DNA from: Photobacterium halotolerans DSM 18316
Lineage (GTDB): Bacteria > Pseudomonadota > Gammaproteobacteria > Enterobacterales > Vibrionaceae
Assembly: GCF_000425165.1 (NCBI RefSeq)
Contig: NZ_KE384323.1
Span: 133,984 to 197,983, forward strand
Reading direction: 5' to 3'
DNA length: 64,000 nucleotides
Part shown: one piece after another, positions 38,734 through 47,852 of the stretch
How the letters are laid out: every line of letters begins with the position of its first letter
Numbering within the stretch: the first letter of the stretch is position 1
Translations under genes and position numbers: made by a program
Notes under the pieces: generated by a model
What the model was told of the DNA's origin: nothing
The model's input: only the letters and a program-made list of their open reading frames with translations
Databases searched by the model: none

Positions 38734-39180
38734 ATGGACGTAAAATCTGTATTAAACCCTTCATTTCTATCCCGCTTTTCTTCAACTGGTGCGAAATCAC
38801 CTGTTGGCACAGATGTTGCAAACCCTTCTGTTGGCCATTCACGCGAAGATTCTTTGGCGGTCACTCCCTCAGGGCACAATGCCTCAAGTGTGGCAGCAAA
38901 CACGGATGTCAGGCGCGTAGAACAGTCGGCCAGGCTGGAAGAACAGCAGCAGTTACAGCGCCAGCAATTAGAAAAACTGGTGGAAAGTATTGAAGATTTT
39001 GTCGGCTCAATGAATAAAGGGCTGGCATTCAGAATTGATGAAGAGTCTGGACGTCAGATCGTTACCGTTTATGAAAAAGCAAGCGGTGAAGTGGTCCGGC
39101 AGATCCCCGATGAAGATATGTTGGCGCTGTCACGTCAGATAGCGACCTACACCACCGGGCTTTTGACCACCAAAGTGTAA
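38734..39180 (+). CDS. flaG: FlaG family protein
   Basis: FlaG proteins influence filament length in vibrios and pseudomonads. The 148-residue product starts MDVKSVLNPSFLSRF after AAGGTG. It has a disordered N-terminal half with a glutamine-rich helix (EEQQQLQRQQLEKLVESIED), and the conserved C-terminal domain (FRIDEESGRQIVTVYEKASG, EVVRQIPDEDMLALS). fliD follows by 22 bases. Confidence 0.92.
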   Translation: MDVKSVLNPSFLSRFSSTGAKSPVGTDVANPSVGHSREDSLAVTPSGHNASSVAANTDVRRVEQSARLEEQQQLQRQQLEKLVESIEDFVGSMNKGLAFRIDEESGRQIVTVYEKASGEVVRQIPDEDMLALSRQIATYTTGLLTTKV

Positions 39181-39202
39181 TCGTAACTGATTGAGGTTGT
39201 AG

Positions 39203-40576
39203 ATGAATATTGGCGCAATGGGTACGGCATCCGGCATGGATATCAATGCCATGGTCGACAAGATTGTCGCCGCAGAGCGGGCGCCAAAAGAAGAGCGCAT
39301 CAATCAGCGAAAAGAGCAGGCTAATGTTGAGCTGAGTGCTTACGGGCGTCTGAAAGGCGCACTGGATGGTATGAAAACCCTGATGGCAGACATCAGGCAG
39401 AACCATACGCTGGCCGAGCGTACCGCCTCTTCAGACAATCAGGATTTGGTATCTGTCCGTGCCAGCCATGAAGCGCAGCCCGGCCGATATTCTGTCGAAG
39501 TCAAGCAACTGGCGACCTCGCATAAAATTGCGTCCTTGCCGGTTGATGATAAAACGGCAATGGGTGCCGGAAAATTGACACTGTCCGTCGGTGGTCAGTC
39601 TTTTGACGTTTCATTCGATCAGGATCAAACTAAGTTGCTGGATGTGGTGCGTGAGATAAACCGCCATCCGGATAACAAAGGCGTGCTCGCTACTGTCATT
39701 AAGGACGCCAGCGGCGCCCGGTTGGTGCTGAACGCCGATAAAACAGGGGCTGGTAATCCGCTGAAAGTGACTGTCGAGGCGCAAGCCGGCAGTCCGTTGC
39801 AGTCGTTTGCGTTCGATGCCGCGAATCCCGGCAGCCCTATGCAGGAAATGCAGGCAGCCACTGATGCCAGAGTGCTGATTGACGGTCTGGCAGAAGTGAC
39901 GAGCGACACCAATACCCTGACAGATGCGATTCCCGGTTTGGATATAGATTTAAAGCAACTGTCAGTGAATGCCGAAAAGCCGCAAGCCGTGATTGAAATC
40001 GGCTACGACAAAGACAAGGCCGGGGCGCAGATCGAACGGTTTGTGAATGCTTACAATCAGTTTTACGACACCGCGCTGGAGCTGGGTAAATTTGATCCGA
40101 ATACCCAGAGCAAAGGGCCGCTGGTCGGTGACAGCATGCTGCGCTCATCGGTTCAGCAACTGCGAAACGCATTCAGTACGCCGCTGGAAGACGGGCCGTC
40201 GAGTCTGCAGACCCTGAGTGAGCTGGGTGTGACAACCACACTGAGCGGGCACCTGGAAATCGACTACGATAAACTCGACAGGCAACTGAACCAGAATTTT
40301 TCCGCGGTTGGTGAATTTTTTGGCAGCCGCAAAGGTTTTGCCCGCCGGATTGAAGATATGCTGCATGCTTATACCGGCGTGACCGGCAGTATTTCGAACC
40401 GGGAGAAAAGCATCAATGAGCAGGTGCTAACGCTCAATGATGATCAGCGCGATCTGGACCGCCGGATGGAAGGCGTCTATCAGCGCACCCACGACCAGTT
40501 TTCTGCGATGGATCATGCCATGGGGCAGATGCAGAGCCAGCTGGGTTCAATGATGAGTATGATGCCGCAGACGTAG
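39203..40576 (+). CDS. fliD: Filament cap protein FliD (HAP2)
   Basis: FliD forms the cap that inserts flagellin at the filament tip. The N-terminal signature (GTASGMDINAMVDKIVAAER) and the FliD C-terminal region (ERFVNAYNQFYDTALELGKF, TGSISNREKSINEQVLTLND) are clear. At 457 residues it is close to the enteric protein (about 470) but shorter than the roughly 650-residue FliD I recall from several Vibrio species, so an outer domain is probably missing. Vibrio polar genes also call it flaH. Confidence 0.94.
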   Translation: MNIGAMGTASGMDINAMVDKIVAAERAPKEERINQRKEQANVELSAYGRLKGALDGMKTLMADIRQNHTLAERTASSDNQDLVSVRASHEAQPGRYSVEVKQLATSHKIASLPVDDKTAMGAGKLTLSVGGQSFDVSFDQDQTKLLDVVREINRHPDNKGVLATVIKDASGARLVLNADKTGAGNPLKVTVEAQAGSPLQSFAFDAANPGSPMQEMQAATDARVLIDGLAEVTSDTNTLTDAIPGLDIDLKQLSVNAEKPQAVIEIGYDKDKAGAQIERFVNAYNQFYDTALELGKFDPNTQSKGPLVGDSMLRSSVQQLRNAFSTPLEDGPSSLQTLSELGVTTTLSGHLEIDYDKLDRQLNQNFSAVGEFFGSRKGFARRIEDMLHAYTGVTGSISNREKSINEQVLTLNDDQRDLDRRMEGVYQRTHDQFSAMDHAMGQMQSQLGSMMSMMPQT

Positions 40577-40600
40577 TAGCGGATAACAAGAGGGAAGGCA

Positions 40601-40900
40601 ATGTCAAACAAGATGATGCAAACCCTGGCCGATATTGATCAGCAGCTGAACCAGCTGATTGATGACGGTACGGACATTGACGTGGATACCCTGTACCGCT
40701 TGCTGGCAGATCGCCAGACGGTACTGAATGATCTTAAAGCCATGCCAGAGATGCTGGATCAAGTCAGCTGGCAGGAAGCAATAACCCGAACATCGGATTT
40801 GCTGACAAGATTGCGCGAAAGGCGCGAAAAGTCGGCAAGTCAACTGAAACGATTACAGCACGGACAACGTTCGCTGCAGGCATATAATCAATTTCGTTAA
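40601..40900 (+). CDS. flaI: FlaI, FliT-like export chaperone
   Basis: A 99-residue all-helical protein between fliD and fliS, at the position of vibrio flaI, which probably corresponds to the FliT chaperone of FliD. It contains TLADIDQQLNQLIDDGTDID and a basic, amphipathic C-terminus (RLRERREKSASQLKRLQHGQ). The identification rests mainly on position and size. Confidence 0.75.
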   Translation: MSNKMMQTLADIDQQLNQLIDDGTDIDVDTLYRLLADRQTVLNDLKAMPEMLDQVSWQEAITRTSDLLTRLRERREKSASQLKRLQHGQRSLQAYNQFR

Positions 40901-40909
40901 GGTAACATC

Positions 40910-41320
40910 ATGGTCATGAGAGGAAATCTACAGGCTTATAAACGAGTCTCAGTAGACAGTCAGTTAACATCCGCATCACCTCACCGTGTGATTCAAATGC
41001 TGATGGCGGGTGCCATTGAGCGTTTGATTCAGGGTAAAGCGGCCATGGAGCAAGGATCAATTGCCACCAAAGGTGAGCGTCTGGGTAAGGCTCTGGATAT
41101 CATCATCAGCCTGCGTGGCTGTCTGTCGTTTGACGATGGCGGTGAGATCGCCAGCAACCTGGATTCGCTGTATCTGTATATGATTGAAAAAATCACCGCT
41201 GCCAACCAGAAAAACGAGGTCGAGCACGTTGATGAAGTGATCGATATGTTAAGGGAACTGAAGTCAGCGTGGGATCAGATTCCTCCTGAGCATCACAATA
41301 TTACTCAAATGGAGTATTAA
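40910..41320 (+). CDS. fliS: Flagellin export chaperone FliS
   Basis: FliS binds the C-terminus of flagellin and prevents early polymerisation. The 136-residue product has the family pattern (NLQAYKRVSVDSQLTSASPH, RVIQMLMAGAIERLIQGKAA). It follows flaI by nine bases. Vibrio polar genes call it flaJ. Confidence 0.94.
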   Translation: MVMRGNLQAYKRVSVDSQLTSASPHRVIQMLMAGAIERLIQGKAAMEQGSIATKGERLGKALDIIISLRGCLSFDDGGEIASNLDSLYLYMIEKITAANQKNEVEHVDEVIDMLRELKSAWDQIPPEHHNITQMEY

Positions 41321-41379
41321 TCCGTTAACGGGTCAGTATTCAGCATTCCATTTCCCCCACACGATGTTGGCCGCGAATA

Positions 41380-41393
41380 GTCAATTAATTGTG
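41380..41393. promoter_or_regulatory. FleQ/FlrA-box-like palindrome upstream of flrA
   Basis: GTCAATTAATTGTG resembles the Pseudomonas FleQ box GTCAATAAATTGAC (11 of 14). Its core CAATTAATTG is a perfect palindrome. It lies about 155 bases before flrA. Confidence 0.4.
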
Positions 41394-41410
41394 TATCTGG
41401 CGTAATTCCG

Positions 41411-41450
41411 TGGCACTGGGCTCACAGCTTTTCACTGTGCCCGGTTGCCA
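41411..41450 (+). terminator. Long imperfect inverted repeat after fliS
   Basis: TGGCACTGGGC-TCACAG pairs imperfectly with CTGTGCCCGGTTGCCA around CTTTTCA, and a T-rich stretch (CTGTTCTTTTATT) follows. It is probably the terminator of the flaG-fliS unit, although the T tract is not immediate. Confidence 0.5.
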
Positions 41451-41548
41451 AGTCCTGTTCTTTTATTACAATGGGCAGCATCAGTTTTGGTTGCTGTTCC
41501 GTTTGAATACGCCATAAGAATACATAAAGACAGGCAAATATCACTTCT

Positions 41549-43012
41549 ATGCAAGGTTTAGCTAAGACCCTCGTCATCGATGATGACCCGCAGCACCGTC
41601 ACGATCTCAGCGTGATCCTTAATTTTGTCGGTGAGCAGCATGAAGCGATATCCACCGATGAAGCTGAAGGCGCACTGTGGGAACAACCCTGGGGCGCCTG
41701 TTTGATTGGCAATATCCATTCTGTTAAAAAACAGAATCAGGTGCTGGAACAACTGCGTCAGCGATATCACATTCCTGTGCTATCTATGCCTCAGCATGAA
41801 AAAGCGGTCTCAGGGATGCCGAATTTTGTCGGTACCCTGGCCCATCCGCTGCACTACAGCCAGTTGATGGATGCGCTGCGTCATTGTCAGGAATTTCAGG
41901 GCAAAAATCATTTTCAGGTACCGCAGCTGTCGCGGAAGAATACCCTGTTCCGCAGTATGGTCGGGCGCAGTGACAGTATCAGTCAGGTCCGTTACCTGAT
42001 AGAACAGGTTGCAGGTACCGACGCCAGTGTGTTGATCCTTGGTGAATCCGGCACTGGTAAAGAAGTCGTTGCCCGTAATATTCACTACCATTCCTCCCGG
42101 GGGAAAGGCCCGTTTGTGCCGGTCAATTGTGGTGCGATCCCAGCAGATTTGCTGGAAAGCGAGCTGTTTGGCCATGAAAAAGGCGCATTTACCGGCGCGA
42201 TATCCTCGCGCAAAGGGCGGTTTGAACTGGCGGAAGGCGGTACGCTTTTCCTGGATGAAATCGGTGACATGCCGATGCCGATGCAGGTCAAGCTGCTGCG
42301 CGTGATCCAGGAACGTTGCTTTGAGCGCGTGGGTGGTAATCAGAGTATTAAAGCCAATGTCCGCATTATTGCCGCGACCCACCGTAATCTGGATACCATG
42401 ATTGCAGAAAACCTGTTCCGGGAAGATCTGTTTTATCGTTTGAATGTCTTCCCGATTGAAACGCCGCCGTTACGTGAGCGGCTGGAAGATATCCCCCTGC
42501 TGCTGCAGGAACTGCTGTCCCGGATGGAAGCTGAAGGCGCGAGGTCGGTCCATTTTACCCCGAGAGCGATCACCTCTTTGATGGAGCATGACTGGCCAGG
42601 CAACGTGCGTGAACTTGCCAACCTGGTCGAGCGCTTGATGATTCTGTATCCGGGGGAAATGGTGGATGTGAATCATTTGCCGGTGAAATACCGGTACTGT
42701 GATCTGCCGGATTTCCGTCCTGAAGAGCGCATGATGTCAGTCGAGGAACAAGAACGTGCGATGTTAGCCGATGTTTTCTCCGACAGTTATGATGATCAGG
42801 ACGATAATTTCGGCTTCAGTGATTTACCGCCTGAAGGCCTTAACCTGAAAGAGATGCTGGCGGATCTGGAAATTGACATGATCCGTCAGGCCCTCGAAGC
42901 ACAGGCTGGAGTGGTGGCACGGGCTGCTGATATGCTGGGTATGCGACGCACGACCCTGGTGGAAAAAATGCGTAAGTACAATATCTCGACCAAAGAGTCT
43001 GTGCGTGAATAG
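41549..43012 (+). CDS. flrA: Master flagellar regulator FlrA (FleQ-type)
   Basis: FlrA is the sigma-54 activator at the top of the polar flagellar cascade. The 487-residue protein has an atypical N-terminal FleQ-type receiver (about 1-125), an AAA+ domain with Walker A GESGTGKE (165-172) and sigma-54-contacting GAFTGA (212-217), and a C-terminal Fis-type helix-turn-helix (about 450-485). Arg135 (in LFRSMVG) and Arg176 fall at the positions that bind c-di-GMP in V. cholerae FlrA, so c-di-GMP inhibition is likely conserved. It is a single gene followed by a strong terminator. Confidence 0.96.
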   Translation: MQGLAKTLVIDDDPQHRHDLSVILNFVGEQHEAISTDEAEGALWEQPWGACLIGNIHSVKKQNQVLEQLRQRYHIPVLSMPQHEKAVSGMPNFVGTLAHPLHYSQLMDALRHCQEFQGKNHFQVPQLSRKNTLFRSMVGRSDSISQVRYLIEQVAGTDASVLILGESGTGKEVVARNIHYHSSRGKGPFVPVNCGAIPADLLESELFGHEKGAFTGAISSRKGRFELAEGGTLFLDEIGDMPMPMQVKLLRVIQERCFERVGGNQSIKANVRIIAATHRNLDTMIAENLFREDLFYRLNVFPIETPPLRERLEDIPLLLQELLSRMEAEGARSVHFTPRAITSLMEHDWPGNVRELANLVERLMILYPGEMVDVNHLPVKYRYCDLPDFRPEERMMSVEEQERAMLADVFSDSYDDQDDNFGFSDLPPEGLNLKEMLADLEIDMIRQALEAQAGVVARAADMLGMRRTTLVEKMRKYNISTKESVRE

Positions 43013-43077
43013 CATCAGCAAGTAAAAATTTAACCTGGGGTATTATGACTTTTATGCCGTACTCCGGACTCTGACAG

Positions 43078-43112
43078 GAGTGATGTCAATATTCTGACAT
43101 CACTCTTTTTTT
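43078..43112 (+). terminator. flrA terminator
   Basis: GAGTGATGTCA and TGACATCACTC form an 11-bp stem with a six-base loop and seven T residues. Confidence 0.92.
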
Positions 43113-43152
43113 ATAGGGTTATCATAACTTGTTGTTTTTTGTTGAATATTTT

Positions 43153-43168
43153 TGGCATAAAAAGTGCT
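43153..43168 (+). promoter_or_regulatory. Sigma-54 promoter of flrB-flrC
   Basis: TGGCATAAAAAGTGCT keeps GG-N10-GC spacing, with GTGCT as the -12 element, 41 bases before flrB. FlrA is the expected activator. Confidence 0.8.
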
Positions 43169-43208
43169 TAATTAGTGTAACAAAGGACAATGCAAAAGTA
43201 GGTGCAAG

Positions 43209-44267
43209 GTGGAAGAAGGGCAGTCTGTCTCCCCGCTGGGAAACCTGAGTCAACAGGTCAGCAGGTATAAGCAAGTGATTGAAGTCATGCCGACAGGCGT
43301 GATCTTGCTCGATGGAATGGGAATGGTATGTGAAGCCAACCCTGAAGCTGTCCGCCTGTTAGGAGAGCCGTTAGCGGGGGAGCGCTGGCTGGATGTCATA
43401 CAGCGTGCCTTTGCACCTCAGGAAGATGACGGCCATGAAATTTCTTTACGCAGTGGCCGTAAAGTCAAACTGGCGATCTCCGCGTCAGCCAGTGGTCAGC
43501 TGATAGTGATCACTGACATGACAGAAACCCGTCTGCTGCAGTCCCGTTTCAGTGAGATGCAACGTTTATCCTCACTGGGACGTATGGTTGCCTCGCTGGC
43601 GCATCAGGTCAGAACACCGCTTTCCAGCGCCATGTTGTATGCCGCAAATCTGGCCGCACCGCAACTGACAGCGCAAACCCGCGACAGGTTCCAGACCAAA
43701 CTGATGGACAGGTTGCGGGATCTGGAAAAGCAGGTTAATGACATGCTGCTGTTTGCCAAAGGCGGCGATAACAAAGTGGTGGCCCCTTTTACGCTCGAAG
43801 CCTTGTTCAATGAACTGGACGCCATGATAGAGGCCCAGGTGGTGTCCAATCAGGTGGATTTCTCGATCGAGTGCGATGATGAGAGTCCCAGTATTTTGGG
43901 TAATGTGAATGCCCTGGCGAGCGCGATCAGTAATTTGATCACCAATGCCATTCAGATGTCAGGCAAAGCATGCAAGGTCAGTTTGTCGGTGCACTGCGCA
44001 GCCGACATGATTTATCTCAGCATTACCGATAACGGTCCCGGCATTGCCCCTGAGATGCAGAAAAAGGTGCTGGAGCCTTTTTTCACTACCCGCCAGCAGG
44101 GAACAGGCTTAGGGCTTGCCGTGGTACAGATGGTGGCAAAAGCTCACAATGGCAGCCTTTCGCTGTTTTCCACCCCGGGAGAAGGCGCCTCATTTACGCT
44201 CAGTCTGCCTAAGGCAGAAAGCCATGAGCAAGACTATGAATTAACAGCAACAGGAGACAGGCAATGA
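43209..44267 (+). CDS. flrB: Flagellar sensor kinase FlrB
   Basis: FlrB is the soluble histidine kinase that phosphorylates FlrC. The 352-residue product begins at GTG 43209. It has a PAS-like domain (about 15-110), a HisKA segment with the likely phosphorylated His132 in LAHQVRTPLSS, and an HATPase domain (DNGPGIAPEMQKKVLEPFFT, GTGLGLAVVQMV). There is no membrane segment. It overlaps flrC by four bases. Confidence 0.95.
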   Translation: MEEGQSVSPLGNLSQQVSRYKQVIEVMPTGVILLDGMGMVCEANPEAVRLLGEPLAGERWLDVIQRAFAPQEDDGHEISLRSGRKVKLAISASASGQLIVITDMTETRLLQSRFSEMQRLSSLGRMVASLAHQVRTPLSSAMLYAANLAAPQLTAQTRDRFQTKLMDRLRDLEKQVNDMLLFAKGGDNKVVAPFTLEALFNELDAMIEAQVVSNQVDFSIECDDESPSILGNVNALASAISNLITNAIQMSGKACKVSLSVHCAADMIYLSITDNGPGIAPEMQKKVLEPFFTTRQQGTGLGLAVVQMVAKAHNGSLSLFSTPGEGASFTLSLPKAESHEQDYELTATGDRQ

Positions 44268-45664
44268 CGAGCCGAGTACTGATCGTTGAAGACGACGAAG
44301 GTCTGCGTGAAGCATTAGTGGATACACTGGCGCTGGCAGGCTATCAGTGGCTGGAAGCAGACAGCGCCGAGCAAGCCCTGTTGCTGTTGAAATCTGAGCA
44401 GGTGGATATTGTGGTATCCGATGTTCAAATGGCCGGTATGGACGGACTGGGCCTGCTGCGAAATATCAAGCAACACTGGCCCAAACTGCCGGTACTGCTG
44501 ATGACAGCCTATGCCAACATTGAAGATGCGGTACTGGCAATGAAAGACGGCGCCATTGATTACATGGCAAAGCCTTTTGCCCCGGAAGTGTTGCTGAACA
44601 TGGTCAGCCGCTACGCGCCAGTGCAAGCGGTCAGCAGCCAGGCGATAGCCGCCGATGAGAAAAGCCTGAAATTACTGGCGTTGGCTGAGAGAGTCGCGCA
44701 GACTGACGCCAGCGTGATGGTACTCGGGCCGAGCGGCTCGGGCAAAGAAGTCATGTCGCGATATATTCATGAGCACTCACTGCGGCGCGAAGGGCCTTTT
44801 ATCGCGATCAATTGTGCTGCCATTCCCGATAATATGTTGGAAGCGACCTTATTCGGTTATGAAAAAGGGGCGTTTACCGGCGCCGTTCAGGCTTGTCCGG
44901 GGAAATTCGAGCAGGCTCAGGGCGGTACCATCTTGCTGGATGAGATCAGTGAGATGGATCTGAACCTGCAGGCGAAACTGCTGCGTGTCTTGCAAGAGCG
45001 CGAAGTCGAGCGCCTGGGCAGCAGGAAAAGTATCAAACTGGATGTGCGGGTGCTGGCCACCAGTAACCGGGATTTGAAACAATATGTGGCGGAAGGAAAT
45101 TTCCGGGAGGATCTGTACTACCGCCTGAATGTTTTTCCGCTGGTCTGGCCGTCGCTGTCTGAACGTCCGGGCGATATTATGCCGCTGGCCAGTCACCTGG
45201 CCGACCGGCATTGCAAGAAACAGGGCATGCCATCACCGGTCTTTTCTGCCGCCGCGCAAGCCAAACTGCTGCAGTATGGCTGGCCCGGCAATGTCAGAGA
45301 GCTGGACAATGTTGTCCAGCGGGCACTGATTCTGGCCGGTGATGCCGACATTGGCGGCGAGCATATTCTGCTGGAAGGTATGGACTGGATGGATTCACAC
45401 AGCCTGCAGCACGCTATCAGCCTGACTTCGGTGGCATCGCAGGCAGTGAGCGATACATCGGTCCATGTGATACCGCCGGGCGTGTCAGGTGCTGACAGTC
45501 TGGGCAGCGAACTGCGCGAACAGGAGTTTGCCATTATTCTGGAAGCCATACAGGCCTGCGAAGGCAAACGGAAAGAAGTGGCAGAGCGATTAGGTATCAG
45601 CCCGCGTACGCTCAGGTATAAATTAGCCAAGATGCGGGACGCCGGAATCGAGATCCCAGTTTGA
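44264..45664 (+). CDS. flrC: Flagellar sigma-54 response regulator FlrC
   Basis: FlrC activates the middle flagellar genes (hook, basal body, core flagellin) with sigma-54. The 466 residues hold a receiver domain (1-120, phosphoacceptor probably Asp53 in IVVSDVQMAGMDG), an AAA+ domain with Walker A GPSGSGKE and GAFTGA, and a Fis-type helix-turn-helix at the end (RKEVAERLGISPRTLRYKLA). Translationally coupled to flrB through an ATGA overlap. Confidence 0.96.
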   Translation: MTSRVLIVEDDEGLREALVDTLALAGYQWLEADSAEQALLLLKSEQVDIVVSDVQMAGMDGLGLLRNIKQHWPKLPVLLMTAYANIEDAVLAMKDGAIDYMAKPFAPEVLLNMVSRYAPVQAVSSQAIAADEKSLKLLALAERVAQTDASVMVLGPSGSGKEVMSRYIHEHSLRREGPFIAINCAAIPDNMLEATLFGYEKGAFTGAVQACPGKFEQAQGGTILLDEISEMDLNLQAKLLRVLQEREVERLGSRKSIKLDVRVLATSNRDLKQYVAEGNFREDLYYRLNVFPLVWPSLSERPGDIMPLASHLADRHCKKQGMPSPVFSAAAQAKLLQYGWPGNVRELDNVVQRALILAGDADIGGEHILLEGMDWMDSHSLQHAISLTSVASQAVSDTSVHVIPPGVSGADSLGSELREQEFAIILEAIQACEGKRKEVAERLGISPRTLRYKLAKMRDAGIEIPV

Positions 45665-45701
45665 CCATAAAAGCTCAATTAACAGATCAATTTCATATTT
45701 T

Positions 45702-45717
45702 TGGCGTTAAGCTTGCA
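45702..45717 (+). promoter_or_regulatory. Sigma-54 promoter of fliE operon
   Basis: TGGCGTTAAGCTTGCA has GG-N10-GC spacing and a perfect TTGCA -12 element, 65 bases before fliE. A GTCAA half-site lies in the leader at 45755-45759. Confidence 0.88.
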
Positions 45718-45781
45718 CAACTTTATCTTTTACGATGCTATTCATACAGATTGTGTCAAAAAAGTACCATGGAGATAACCT

Positions 45782-46093
45782 ATGAAAGTCAACGGATTTA
45801 TGTCAGAAATGCAGGCAATGCAAATGGAAGCCAGCAATGCGTCACGTCCGGCGACTGGCGCTAAGGTCAGTGCTGATTTCGGTGCTGCCCTGCAAGATGC
45901 GATACAGACGGTTAACGGATTACAGAATACGTCCAGTGAGATGACCAGTCGTTTTGATCAGGGTGATCGCAGCATTTCGCTGTCAGATGTCATGATCGCG
46001 CGCAATAAATCCAGCGTGGCTTTTGAAGCAACCGTCCAGGTTAGAAATAAGCTGGTTGAAGCTTATAAAGAACTGATGAATATGCCGGTTTAA
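45782..46093 (+). CDS. fliE: MS ring-rod junction protein FliE
   Basis: FliE joins the MS ring to the rod and starts rod export. The 103-residue product has the family C-terminus (VMIARNKSSVAFEATVQVRN, KLVEAYKELMNMPV). GGAGATAACCT precedes the start. First gene of the fliEFGHIJ unit. Confidence 0.95.
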   Translation: MKVNGFMSEMQAMQMEASNASRPATGAKVSADFGAALQDAIQTVNGLQNTSSEMTSRFDQGDRSISLSDVMIARNKSSVAFEATVQVRNKLVEAYKELMNMPV

Positions 46094-46109
46094 TTCAGGA
46101 ATTAAGTGA

Positions 46110-47852
46110 GTGTCGGAACAAACATCCAACGAACTCGCCATAGCGGGTAGTGCTGCAGTCCCTGTCGCTGCCAACAGCGACCTGGATATGCAAAATCCGG
46201 ATCTTGAAGAGAAGAGTGCCAGCACGCGTGTTGACAGTATGCTGGGCAATCTTGATTTGCTGCGCCAGATCATTCTGGTGCTGTCAGTGGCTATTTGTGT
46301 CGCGTTGATAGTGCTGGTTGTCGCCTGGCTCAAAGAACCGGAAATGCGTCCGCTGGGTAATTTTTCCACTGAAGAGCTGATTCCGATTCTGGATCATTTT
46401 GACCAGAAGCAAATTGAGTACCAACTGGAAGGAAACACCATCAGGGTGCCAGCCGATAAATACGGCGCACTCAAGCTGGAGCTGACCCGTGCCGGGCTGA
46501 ATAATCCGACGGCTGAAGGTGATGATATCCTGCTGCAGGATATGGGATTTGGTGTTTCACAACGTCTTGAACAGGAACGGCTGAAACTCAGTCGTGAGCG
46601 CCAGCTGGCAAGAGCGATAGAGCAGATCAGACAAGTGCGCAAAGCGCAGGTACTGCTGGCGATGCCAAAGCAAAGCGTCTTTGTCCGCCATAATCAGGAA
46701 GCGACGGCCAGTGTCTTCCTGACCCTGAGTACAGGCGGCACGCTGGGCCAGCAGGAAGTGGATTCGATTGTCGATATGGTCTCTACCGCCGTGCCGGGTC
46801 TGAAACCCAGCCGCGTCACAGTCACCGATCAGCATGGCCGTTTGCTCAGTTCCGGTACCGAAGATCCGGCTGCCACGGCGCGCCGGAAAGAATACGAACT
46901 GGAGCGCAAACAAGAGCAAGCCTTGCGCGAAAAGATTGATGCAATATTAATTCCCGTCCTGGGGCTGGGTAACTACACCTCTCAGGTCGATGTCTCGATG
47001 GATTTCAGTGCCCAGGAAGAAACGCAAAAACGTTTTGATCCCAATACGCCGTCAACCCGCAGTGAATACACACTGGAAGATTACAACAACGGTCAGGCGG
47101 TGGCGGGTATTCCGGGTGCCCTGAGTAATCAGCCACCGCAGGATTCAGCGATACCGCAGGATGTGATTGATTTACAAACCGGTAAAGGCGGTAACGGCTC
47201 GGTGCATCGTGAAGCAACGCGCAATTTTGAGCTGGATACCACTATCCGTCACAAGCGTTCGCAAACCGGTACGATCAGCCGCCAGACGGTTTCGGTGGCG
47301 GTCAATTATAAGCCGCAGCTTAATCCGGAAACCGGCGAAATGACCCGTGTTCCTGTTACTGAAGAAGAGCTGGTGAAAATCCGTCGTTTGCTGATGGGCG
47401 GGGTCGGCTTCCTGCAGGATCGTGGCGATATGCTGGAAGTGATTTCCGTGCCTTTCGCCACTCAGGAGCAGGAACGCATTGTCGACTTGCCTATCTGGGA
47501 ACACCCGAATTTCAATACCTGGATTCGTTGGCTGGCTGCGGCGCTGGTTATCATAGTAGTGCTGGTGGTGCTGGTGCGCCCTGCCATGCGCAAACTGCTC
47601 TACCCGAATCAGGCTGCCGATGGCACACCTCTGGATGAGAATGGACTGCCCATCATGGCGGGTGAAGGCTCTGAACTGATAGGGGCTGATCTGGACGGTG
47701 TTGACGGTATCGATTTAACCAATAACAACCTGGATCTGCCAAATCTGCACAAAGATGACGACTTGCTGAAAGCCGTGCGTGCACTGGTGGCTAATGAACC
47801 GGATCTGGCGGCTCAGGTTGTGAAGAACTGGGTATACGAAGATGGCAAATGA
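46110..47852 (+). CDS. fliF: MS-ring protein FliF
   Basis: FliF forms the inner-membrane MS ring on which the motor is built. The 580-residue protein begins at GTG 46110. It has two membrane helices (about residues 50-72 and 470-490), a periplasmic ring-building region (EGDDILLQDMGFGVSQRLEQ, VLLAMPKQSVFVRHNQEATA), and a C-terminal tail (LVANEPDLAAQVVKNWVYED) that binds FliG. It overlaps fliG by 11 bases. Confidence 0.96.
   Translation: MSEQTSNELAIAGSAAVPVAANSDLDMQNPDLEEKSASTRVDSMLGNLDLLRQIILVLSVAICVALIVLVVAWLKEPEMRPLGNFSTEELIPILDHFDQKQIEYQLEGNTIRVPADKYGALKLELTRAGLNNPTAEGDDILLQDMGFGVSQRLEQERLKLSRERQLARAIEQIRQVRKAQVLLAMPKQSVFVRHNQEATASVFLTLSTGGTLGQQEVDSIVDMVSTAVPGLKPSRVTVTDQHGRLLSSGTEDPAATARRKEYELERKQEQALREKIDAILIPVLGLGNYTSQVDVSMDFSAQEETQKRFDPNTPSTRSEYTLEDYNNGQAVAGIPGALSNQPPQDSAIPQDVIDLQTGKGGNGSVHREATRNFELDTTIRHKRSQTGTISRQTVSVAVNYKPQLNPETGEMTRVPVTEEELVKIRRLLMGGVGFLQDRGDMLEVISVPFATQEQERIVDLPIWEHPNFNTWIRWLAAALVIIVVLVVLVRPAMRKLLYPNQAADGTPLDENGLPIMAGEGSELIGADLDGVDGIDLTNNNLDLPNLHKDDDLLKAVRALVANEPDLAAQVVKNWVYEDGK

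Noticed and set aside
47842-47852. fliF-fliG overlap as a frameshift
   Set aside because: Both proteins are full length; an overlap of this kind is normal translational coupling.
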